A DNA stretch of 64,000 nucleotides from Lactifluus volemus (taxonomy: Eukaryota > Basidiomycota > Agaricomycetes > Russulales > Russulaceae). The stretch spans positions 105,713 through 169,712 of the forward strand of contig WTXI01000070.1 of NCBI GenBank assembly GCA_022376515.1, given 5' to 3'. A program made the position numbers and the translations under genes. Position 1 is the first letter of the stretch, and the number at the start of each line of letters is the position of its first letter. Positions 47,329 through 57,231 of this stretch are shown here, in pieces. The notes beneath the pieces are model-generated. The model did no database searches, was not told where the DNA came from, and saw nothing but the letters and a program-made list of their open reading frames with translations.

Positions 47329-48110
47329 TCAGTACTTGTCAGGTTGACGTGGCCCAAGACAACGGACTTGACTTGGAATACTGGCATGATGCCGCACATG
47401 ATTATAGATGTTGTCCTCGACTTGCCATTGTAAATACACCTGAGCTTCGGGGAGTGGTTCGGAAGCCAGCTGTGCTCTGACATTCTTCTCCAAAAATACA
47501 GCCGCGGCCCACGAGGTTACCACACTATATCCGGTGACGAGAATGATGTCCTTTATATCGGTTTCGGGGAAACGCCTCTTCGCAAAGTCCTTCGCAAAGT
47601 CGAAGAACCTCTTAGCGTTGTTATCGTCCTTCAGATATTTCTTGATCTTCTTCGACGCTGACCCATGAAAATCTTCACAGTAGGCTTTAAATGGAAGGTG
47701 CAATACTGCTCCGGTCCTCTCCCTCAGCCTCCCCTTGGACAAATAGACTCTCCTACTGGAGGAGACGAGTCAAGCATGGGCGTCGAAATGTTGAAATCCC
47801 GTATCACTTACCCGTCCTCCTGGGTCATCCTCACAGAATTTGAGTGATAATCTCCACCATCCAACCAGCTTTTTTGAAATGGGGGTGGGTTCAAAGTGTA
47901 GAAACCCTCTGGGACACCATGTCGTTGTAAAGGATGATCGCTCTTCAACCGTACGTTGAATATGCGAACGAATCTGCCGTCAGATATGAAGCCAACATCG
48001 CCGGACATTATACGTGTATCAGGGTCAGGGTTTGGCTCCCATAACGCCCAGCCAAAAAGTTTGTACTTCTCCTTGAGTTCGTTCCGGTAAACCTCGTGTG
48101 GTGAGTGCAT
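47329..48110 (-). CDS. Conserved Agaricomycete protein of unknown function (gene E2)
   Basis: Exons 48110-47812 and 47755-47329 join in frame to 241 residues. It is the duplicate of gene E (34073-34840), with MHSPHEVYRNELKEKYK, GWALWEPNPD, SGDVGFISDGRFVRIFNV, DIKDIILVTGYSVVTSWAAA and a C-terminus of PRQPDKY. Compared with E it has small in-frame length changes (RVYLSKGRLRERTGAV, KDDNNAKRFF), which again points to maintained coding capacity. Function unknown. Confidence 0.75.
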
Positions 48111-48804
48111 CAGACGTGAGAACTGAGAGCACAATTATCGCTCAAAACAGGTGTATTATGTGGAACAGCATTCTGCGAGCGCTCATACTGAGTAGGCTAT
48201 CAGTCTGCGCACTGGCACTTGTCATCAATTACGCCCAAGTACATCTAGGAGTCTCGATGTTTTTGAAAAAAAAGGCTTGAACACAAAGAATGCCCTCATT
48301 TATTACGTGATCTTAGACCACATGATCCCCCACATCGTGATCCCCGATCATCCTCTTATCTTTAGCCTTTGCTTTCTGTTTCACATTTCTAGCGTATATA
48401 CATGGTTCAGAGGAGACCACTCATATCTCTTCATGCTAAAACCATCACAGATTTATACTGTAAATAAAGGTCAGACCAAGATGGTCGCGATTATGAGTCA
48501 ATCCAACCTAAGTACTTTATGCTCATTTTCCTCTCGCTCTCCCCGCGCTTGTGAACCTACACACCATCTTTTAGCTCTTCTATTTCTCCTGCTTTCCGCC
48601 CAAACTCACCTGTGTACCCTCCATCGCACGCACAGTGGTATAGTTGAGCAACAATCAAGTTCTGGATGTCCTCCCTGCGATGCCAAGTGTAATGCATTCC
48701 AGTCGTGGTTGTCCAGAGCATTTGCATCCGCATCGTGCTCAAGGAGGACCCGAACAACTTCCAGATCTCCTTCTTCCGCTGCTATGTGCAATGGTGTCCA
48801 GCCG
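48111..48804. other. Spacer plus out-of-frame ankyrin tail
   Basis: 48135-48600 matches 34841-35419. 48620-48804 still encodes ankyrin sequence on the minus strand (VNGWTPLHIAAEEGDLEV, WNALHLASQGGHPEL). It lies past the frameshifted stop of gene H and is probably no longer translated. Confidence 0.6.
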
Positions 48805-51800
48805 TTAACCTTGTCTCGGCAGTTCCGATCGAAGGAAGCGAATGACATCTATATGTCCTTCCCCTGACGCAAGGTGCAGAGGAGTCCGGTTATCATTGTC
48901 CTGGGAATTTACATCCCCACCATGCTCGATGAGCATCTGAACCATATTTAAGCAACCCCCTTGGGAAGCTATGTGCAAGGGAGTCTGATTGTCATCGTCC
49001 TGGGCATTGACATCGGCACCCTGGTTCAGAAGGAGCTGAGCAACTTCCAAATGCCTAAATGGAAACGCTCCATGAAGTGGAGTCTGTAGACGTTCTTCTC
49101 GTGACACCAAATGCAGTGGTGTCTGCTGGTTTTTGTCCTTGGCATTCACACTTGCTCCATACTCGAGAAGGACCTGAACAACTTCCTGACGTCCGTATTG
49201 TGACGCTAGGTGCAACGGGGTCTGCTTTTCTTCATCCATGGTATTTATGTCCGCGCCATACTTCAATAGGACCTGGACGGCTTCCCTGAGTCCTCCTTGC
49301 GACGCCAAATGCAAGGGACTCCGGTGACTCTCGTCGAAGCTATTGGGATCCACTTGATGCTCAAGAAGGATGCGAGCAACATTAGCATGTCCTTCTTCCG
49401 ACGCCAAATGCAACGGAGTGCAGTCGTTATCGTCCATGGGATTAGTGTATGCGCCGCGGTGGAGGAGGACCTGAACAATATCTGCATGCCCCTCTGCGGA
49501 TGCTTTATGCAACGCAGTCCAGTTATAGCTGTCTGTAGCATTTATATCTGCGCTACGGTCGAGGAGAATTTCAGCAATCGTAAGACGTCCGGAGTGCAAA
49601 GCCACATGCAAGGGGGGCCAGTTTCTGTTTTCCCGAGCGTTGACATCCGCATGACATTCAAGAAGGAGCTGAGTAACTTTTAGCTGTCCTTCTTGTACAG
49701 CCCAATGCAGAGGAGTCATGCTATCGTTGTTCCGAGCATCCACATCTGCGCCACGATCGAGAAGGAGCCGAGCAATCCTCGAATCTCCTTTTTGTGATGC
49801 CACGTGCAATAGGGTCTTGTCTCTTTCGTCCTGTGCATGTCCATCAGTGACGTAGTCTGGAAGGATCTCAGAAACTCGGAAAAATTCTCGTGGCGGCTTC
49901 GAAAATGATGGAGTGTTATTATCGCTGCTCCGGAGTGAGTCACACATAGATTGAACATCATGTGCCAGTGAGAAACTTACGTGTGTAAAAGAGTCCGAGT
50001 CTGCTTGTCCTCCTCCGCATGTTTTCCCGATGCCAGATGTAGTGGAGTATCGCCATTCTTGTTGCGGGAATTCGCATCCGCATCGTGCTCAAGGAGGACC
50101 CGAACAACTTCCAGATCTCCTTCTTCCGCTGCTATGTGCAATGGAGTCCAGCCGTTAACCTTGTCTCGGCAGTTCACATCTGCCCCGTTCCCGAGAAGGA
50201 AGCGAATGACATCTATATGTCCTTCCCCTGACGCAAGGTGCAGAGGAGTCCGGTTATAATTGTCCTGGGAATTTACATCCCCACCATGCTCGACGAGCAC
50301 CCGAACTATGTTCAAGCAACCCCCTTGGGAAGCTGAGTGCAAGGAAGTATGATTGTTATAGTCCCGGGCATTGACATCGGGACCCTGGTTCAGAAGGAGC
50401 TGAGCAACTTCCAAATGCCTAAATGGAAACGCTCCATGAAGTGGAGTCTGTAGACGTTCTTCTCGTGACACCAAATGCAGTGGTGTCTGCTGGTTTTTGT
50501 CCTTGGCATTCACACTTGCTCCATACTCGAGAAGGACCTGAACAACTTCCAGACGTCCGTATTGTGACGCTAGGTGCAACGGGGTCTGCTTTTCTTCATC
50601 TATGGTATTCTTGTCCGCGCCATACCTCAATAGGACCTGGACGGCTTCCTTGAGTCCTCCTTGCGACGCCAAATGCAAGGGACTCCGGTGACTCTCGTCG
50701 AAGCTATTGGGATCCGCTTGATGCTCAAGAAGGACGCGAGCAACATTAGCATGTCCTTCTTCCGACGCCAAATGCAACGGAGTGCAGTCGTTATCGTCCC
50801 TGGGATTAGTGTATGCGCCGCGGTCGAGGAGGACTCGAACAACATCCACATGGCCCTCTGCGGATGCCTTATGCAACGCAGTCCAATTATAGCCGTCCGC
50901 AGCATTTATATCTGCGCCACAGTCGAGGAGGATTTTAGCAATCGCAAGACGTCCGGAGTGCAAAGCCACATGCAAGGGGGGCCAGTTCCTACTGTCCCGG
51001 GCATTGGGATCCGCAAGACGATTAAGAAGGAGCTGAGTAACATTTAGCTGTCCTTCTTGTACAGCCCAATGTAGAGGAGTCATGTTATCATTGTCCCGGG
51101 CATCCACATCTGCGCCACAATCGAGAAAGAGCAGAGCAATCCTCGAATCTCCTTTTTGTGATGCCACGTGCAATAGGGTCTTGTTGCTTTCGTCCTGTGC
51201 ATGTGCATCTGTGACGTAATCGGGAGGGATCTCAGCCACTTGGAAACTTTCGCGTTGCGACTTCGAAAATGATGGAGTGTTATTATCGCTATTCCGGAGT
51301 GAGTCTCTGCACATAGATTGAACATTACGTGCCAATGAGAAACTTACGTGTGTAAAAGAGTCCGAGTCTGCTGGTCTTCCTCCGTATGCAAATGTAGTGG
51401 AGTAGCGACATATACCGTGGCCCAGTTCAAGCCGTGCACGAACCTCGAGAGTTCAAGCCGGGTCCTATGTTCTCCTGCAACCCAGAGAGTACTAGGTCTA
51501 TAAATGAACGGCCGTTGAAGCAGAGGGATCCACATCAAAAGTTCTCCGTCTCTCCCACATATCCAACCATCGCTGTTAATCAGGAATTGGTCCGTAAAAT
51601 TGACTCGGGCGTTGCCATCCAAAGAGGCTGAGACAGTGTGTTTATCGCCTGGCGAGAATGCAACGCCTCCTGTTGCAGCATCCCACATGCGAATCGTGTG
51701 ATCCCCCGAAGCCGATACGATGTGCTTCCCGTCAGGCGAAAATGCAACGGAGTTGACTGAATCAGTGTGTCCGGTAAACGGGCCTGCTACGGCCGCCCCT

Positions 51801-54800
51801 ATTTCAGAATCCCACAAGCGAACCGTGCGATCGTTTGAGGCCGATGTGATGCACTTCCCGTCTGGCGAAAATGCAACAGACAACACCGCATCAGTGTGTC
51901 CAGTAAACGGGCCCACCACAACCTCTCCTGTTATGGCGTCCCATACTCGAATCGTGCGGTCCTCCGAGGCCGACGCGATGCGCTTCCCGTCTGGTGAAAA
52001 TGCAGCAGAGCGGAGCGGGGCAGTGTGTCCAGTAAACGGGCCCACCACAACCTCTCCTGTTATGGCGTCCCATACTCGAATCGTGCGGTCCTCCGAGGCC
52101 GACGCAATGCGTTTCCCGTCTGGCGAGAATGCAACAGAAAAGACCATATCAGTGTGTCCAATAAATGGGCCCACTACAACCTCTCCCGTTATGGCATCCC
52201 ATACACGAACCGTGCGATCTTCCGAGGCCGACGCGATGCGTTGTCCGTCCGGCGAGAATACAACACAGAAGATAGTATTGGTATGTCCGGTAAATGGGCC
52301 CGCTGTAATATTTCCTGTTGCAGTATCCCACAGGCGAATCGTGCGATCTCGCGAAGCCGATGCGACCCGCTGCCCTTCAGGCGAGAAAGCAACAGAAATG
52401 ACCCAATCGGTGTGACCAGTAAACGGGCCTGCTGCGACCTCTCCTGTTGTGGCATCCCACACACAAACTGTGCAATCTGCAGAGGCCGAGGCTATCCGTT
52501 GCCCATCCGGTGAGATTGCAACAGAAAAGATGAATTGGGTATGTCCAGTAAATGAACCCCTTCCCTCTCCTTTTTTGGCATCCCACACGCGAACCGTGTG
52601 ATCGTACGAACCCGAGGCAATGCGCTGCCCGTCCGGCGAGAGTGCAATACAAGATATCGGCCCGGTATGTCCAGTAAATGGGCCTGCTACGATCTTCCCT
52701 GTTGCGGAATCCCATACGCAAACCGTGCAATCGATTGAGGCTGAGGCGATGCGTTGCCCGCCCGGCGAGAATGCAATAGAGTAGATAGGACCGGTGTGTC
52801 CAGTAAATGGGCCTGCTACGGCCTGTCCTGTTGCAGAATCCCACACATGAATCGTACGATCATGTGAGGCCGAAGCGATGCGCATCCCGTCCGTGGAGAA
52901 TACAACACATTTAACGCCTTCAGTGTGTCCTGTAAACGGGCCCGCTACGACCTCTCCGGTTGCAGCATCCCACATGCGAATTGTGCCATCTTCAGAGGAA
53001 GAAGCGATACGTTGCCCGTCTATTGAGAATGTAACACAGTTCACTCGGTCAATGTGTCCAATAAACGGGCCTGCTACGACCTCTCCAGTTGCGGCATTCC
53101 AAACATGGATCGTCTGATCGTCTGAGGCAGAGGCGATGTATGTCCCGTTCGGTGAGAATGCCACGCATCTGACCACACCCGTGTGTCCAGTAAATGGTCC
53201 CGCTACGACCTCTCTTGTTGCAGCATTCCACACGCAAATCGTGCAGTCCTCCGAGGCCGAGGCAATGCGTTTCCCGTCAGGCGAGAATGCGACAGAGTAG
53301 ATGGAACCAGTATGTCCGGTAAACGGGCCCGCTACAATTTCCCCTGTTGTGGCATCCCACACGCAAATCGTGCGATCTCGCGAGGCTGATGCGATCCGTT
53401 GGCCATCTGGCGAGAATACAACAGACTCGACTGGTCCGTCGTGTGCTTTAATCGTCATTTCCAATGCTGGCCAATCAGACAACTGTCCGCGTTCCAAAAA
53501 CAATGTGCGGGGGAATTGGTGAAGATGGCACTCGACGATGCGGGAAGAGGATGGTGCGAAAGGGAGAGCAGATATATATATATGCGGGACACTTCTTGAT
53601 ATCGCCATCCCGAAATACCGCACGAAAGCGGACGCATCATCCACAAAGGCGAACAGATTCTCAACCTCTGATTGGAACAATCGCTGCAGTTGTACCCAAG
53701 AGTTACTACATGAGGTATAACATGATAAGAGCCACCTACCTTCCGCTGATCAGACCGCAACCACGTGTTCAGAGATCCCAATGCTTGTGATGCAAGACCG
53801 ACCCTGTTCTTGATGCTGAGCACTTCCAGCCAAAAAAGGAATCTTGTCTCGAACAGCAATCGAAGTTTTGTTAAGAGGTCCAGTTCGATACCAAGGCGTT
53901 CTAAATGATCGCCCCAGAAAACGCACGCATAAGATAGAGCAGGTGGAATGTATTTGGCAATTCGAGATTCGAGATCTGGCACATCCCTGTTGGCAAGGTA
54001 TGACGATTCGAGTTTGCAAATGTTGAACTTGAGATTATTGAGCATTAATCCAAGACTGGAATGTGCCAACCGACGGTGAGACTTGTCAAGGTCGATGTGA
54101 AATACCCCACTCTTCTCATTGGCTAGGAAGTCACGAAATGAGGAGTGGAGAGGAACGATCGGGAGGGTATCGTCGGATGAGGTCACGTTACTGAGCAGTG
54201 AGCCAAGGTGACGGAGCATTTCAACAACGCATTCCGAATCCTCGGGGTCAGGGTCCTCGGGGTCACCCTTGGGTGCATGTCGTCGCAGCGCAGTCAAAGA
54301 GCGGATGGAAAGCGGAGCGAGAGCAGCAAAAAGCTGTCCCATGACGGAACGAAATAGAGTCTGTGCTGCAACCGGTTTGAAGTACCCTTCCAGAACTTCT
54401 CCATATAGCTGGTCCAAAGGATCTTGCCCATCGCGACCTCGAGAGTGCCCCAACAGACGCTCTATCACTTGTTTCTTGCTAAACCCAAAGCTAGGAGGAG
54501 GATTGTTTATTAGCCCGGAAGAAACGGCTGCCCACTGAAACAATCCTTCCGCTGCTTTTGCAAGTTCGACACCATGTCGTTCGAACAGCTTGAAAGGGAG
54601 TTCGTTCTGGAGATATAAGCAAATATCTTGCTCCGTTTTTGCAGCCAGTTTGTGATCGTCCATAAAGAGGGTGTGTACGGACAACGCATTACAGAACGCA
54701 AGTTCCATACCGTTCTCCGGCCTCGAGGTGATGAGGATGCGAAAGTTCGATGGCAACTCGAAGAGATGTTCAGCAAGAAATTTGTGTAATCCGTGTTGGC

Positions 54801-55448
54801 CAATTACGTCACCGCTCTCATCCAACGCATCGATCACAATAAGGATTGGACCCCCAAGCTGAAGGTTCTTGACTGATTCAAGGAGGAGGCGTTCAAAAAG
54901 CGTGCGATAGTGTCGAGTACTACAGAGAGATGGATCATTCTTGAGCACCCTCCCGAGGGCGAGTTTGAACGGAGGATAGCGATTGGAGAGATCGCGAGCA
55001 AGCGTCGTGAAGAGCTGGTGAGCCTCATCTTTGGAACCCTCTTTCCGCAAAAAAGTGAAGTCGGTGCAGAGATACTTATTCTTGAAGAGACGTGCAACCT
55101 CATGTGCGATTGAAGACTTTCCTGTGCCTGCTTGGCCGAGGAGGACGAGCCCACGTTGAGATTCAGGATGACGGACCCACTTGACGATATGATCCAAGAA
55201 ATCTTCGCGTGTGCCTGGAAGACAGCGCCTTTCATAGCCAAATTGCCAGCCTCCTTGATAAGGCAATTCGCTAATTTTTGTTTCCAGATCTTTATACCTT
55301 CATCAGATCGACGACTCGACGATCCAGACCATCAGAATTGCGCACCAAACTCCAGAGTACCCCCTATGGGGGATGGAGGACCGGTATCTGCGGTGGGTTG
55401 CATGGTTGGGTTCGGGGTGTTGACTGCCGCTGTTGGGAAGGAACTCAT
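48805..55448 (-). CDS. Chimeric NACHT-WD40-ankyrin STAND protein (gene H)
   Basis: Exons 55448-55361, 55289-53740, 53683-51348, 51306-49981 and about 49927-48805 keep the frame to about 2140 residues. The start ATG gives MSSFPTAAVNTPNP; compared with the paralogue at 1-2040, the helical N-terminal exons are missing and the short leader splices straight to DLETKISELPYQGGW. NACHT: RCLPGTRED, Walker A GQAGTGKSS, Walker B GPILIVIDALDESGD. The typical linker SSYLANRDVPDLESRI precedes 14 WD40 repeats. The usual C-terminal block RFVHGLNWATVY is followed without a stop by ATPLHLHTEEDQQTRTLLHT, an ankyrin-exon tail, and the next two exons encode about 25 ankyrin repeats. A 14-base net deletion (near 48832) ends the frame early. 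Splicing across the WD40-ankyrin junction is inferred from matching intron phase and sequence. Confidence 0.75.
49981..51306 (-). repeat. Tandem ankyrin exon cassette in gene H
   Basis: This exon and the next (about 49927-48805) are near copies of each other and of the terminal exon of gene F. The flanking introns begin gtaagtttctca and are 40-55 bases long. Exon length 1326 is a multiple of three with phase 2 at both ends. Its last 20 codons (NSRNKNGDTPLHLAS..EEDKQTRTLLHT) match the end of gene F's penultimate exon rather than its last one, so the cassette is itself a hybrid. Confidence 0.75.
51646..53470 (-). repeat. WD40 repeat array, 14 full units plus one truncated
   Basis: Units of about 42-43 codons follow GHTx4SVAFSPDGxRIASAS.DRTIRVWD, with the joint AGPFTGHT between units. 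The three units around 51930-52200 are almost identical base for base with a 126-base period. A fifteenth unit at the 3' end is shortened to GVAFSPGDKHTVSASLDG. Fourteen units fit two seven-bladed propellers. Confidence 0.88.
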
Positions 55449-57231
55449 ATTCGCTGACACGGCGACCGATAGGGATAGTTTGACCGGCTCAGTTGGATGT
55501 TTATGCCCGCCAGCGCGGCTGAAAACAATATCAAATTCTACAAGTAGGATGCTCAGCCAGATAAGTCAATAAGAATTCGAAGAAATAGACGGACCGCGTC
55601 GGGTTTCGCAGGCTATCTCCTCCTTTCCAACAAGGATGTCTTTCTGATTTGTCTTTTCTTCATAAAGGGATATTGTAATACGGGCGAGTGGCGGTACAGC
55701 ACTGGAGGGAGGAGACTCAGTTGAACATAGGAGAAAAAAAGAGAAAATCCTACAATTCACCAATGAGCTCGTTCCATTCCACCCATCGTGCCACTGTCCG
55801 CACAGATCGTGTCCGCCATGATGTCTCCCAGTAAGTCACAGTAACGTAAAACTGTCTTTCTTTCCCAAGGAGGGTCTTGAGACGGGGAAGGTTGTGAGCT
55901 TGAAGGACTGGCAGGAGTCACTTGGTACTTATCAGTGAAGGGTAATGAACATACATACCAGTCACCTGGACCATGTGCGAGGTCGGTTGCGCTTCATTGA
56001 CCTGAGTACTACTAATGCGCTCCATTCCAGAGTGTTGAGGATCTGAGCTGTGGCAATGGTTAAGAGTGAGGAGAACCGAAGGGGAATAAATTTGGCATAC
56101 TACTGCGAGAAAATACGGGTGTATTGGTAGCTACAGAACTGTAGATTAAAATGCAAGGATGAAGGGTCAAGAGATTGCGAATCGGCGTACTTGCATTGAA
56201 GATATGCTTCCGCAGTTTGCCGGGAAGACACAACAAAGCACAACACAGTCGGGGTTGAAACGTTGAAAGTTGAAACACCGCAAACGGGGTGATTAGGCTT
56301 CCCCCCCTGCGTAGGATTCCGTGGGTCGTGCATAACGCTGATGTCCATCTTTACGCCCCCGAGCTATACGATGGAAGAAAGTCCTGTATTTGCATCCAGT
56401 TCTGCAAGTGACGAGTACTTTGCGTACTGAGTTCTCAATGAAGGTGCTATTTTTGGAGATTTGCTATCAGCTCCGCCTAACTTTCAGTAGGCACGAGTTG
56501 GGCGAACATCGAGGCGTACTTACAGATACCTGAGAATTAACTCCTGTACAATAAATCAACTGATACATCCCGCGCCTATATCTTCTTCGCAGCGGCAATG
56601 CGACATAGTCACCAATGTTCTCTCCATTCCTTCCCGCTCTTGAGATTCCCCATCGCCAGCTACTCAACCAAGTATGCCATCCTACAAAGCCTCCATAGTC
56701 CATGCGAAGGAAACCACGTCCGCCAATGTCTTTGTGATGGTGCCTTACTCGCGCAGAAACGGAGAATGAATAAACTCGCCGTGGAACGGCAATGTGAACA
56801 TTTTCAACCCTTGTCTCTGGATCTTGACGCATTTCGTGTACGTTCGGGGTGCTTTCCAAATCCTCGACGGACGTACTCGACCAATCTAGGTGGAGAATAC
56901 AATTGGTAATTTTGAGCGGGCGCAAGGCCGAGATGCATGAAAACAATAACACTGAGAAAAATATACTGCAGTGCCTCAAAGAGAGATATCTGGACGGATG
57001 ACGACGCCATGACCTGGTGAGATCCGCAAAGTGGCAACGCGCCCAACTGAAGCGGACTTTACCCGTTTGAGTTTGTCCCGTTCTCCATGCCGAACCACGA
57101 GGTGTCCGAAAGCAAACGCGTGACATCATGATTATCAAATCAAGACGCGTCTGTTGACCGTTGATTGATAGAGCAGAAGTGCACGTGAACTGAATGGGAC
57201 TCCGTCTCTCCGTCCTCAACCAGTTCCATCC
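55449..57231. other. Intergenic between gene H and gene X
   Basis: 55500-56070 is the upstream block shared with 2041-2640. 56385-56915 is the source or copy of the repeat at 43800-44212, and 57050-57210 recurs in broken form at 33040-33250 and 46160-46350. No gene is recognised; it must hold the divergent promoters of H and X. Confidence 0.55.

Larger units (their letters stand above)
44211..49960. repeat. Segmental duplication, copy 2 (copy 1 at 31158-36840)
   Basis: Same order as copy 1: D2, spacer, gene X fragment, E2, spacer, terminal ankyrin exon. Here the ankyrin exon is followed, going upstream on the minus strand, by another copy of itself and then by a WD40 exon instead of gene F. 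Confidence 0.85.

Noticed and set aside
51720..52415. A 231-codon plus-strand frame with repeated CPVNGPTTTSPVMASH units
   Set aside because: It is the antisense of the WD40 repeats; the periodicity comes from the minus-strand gene.
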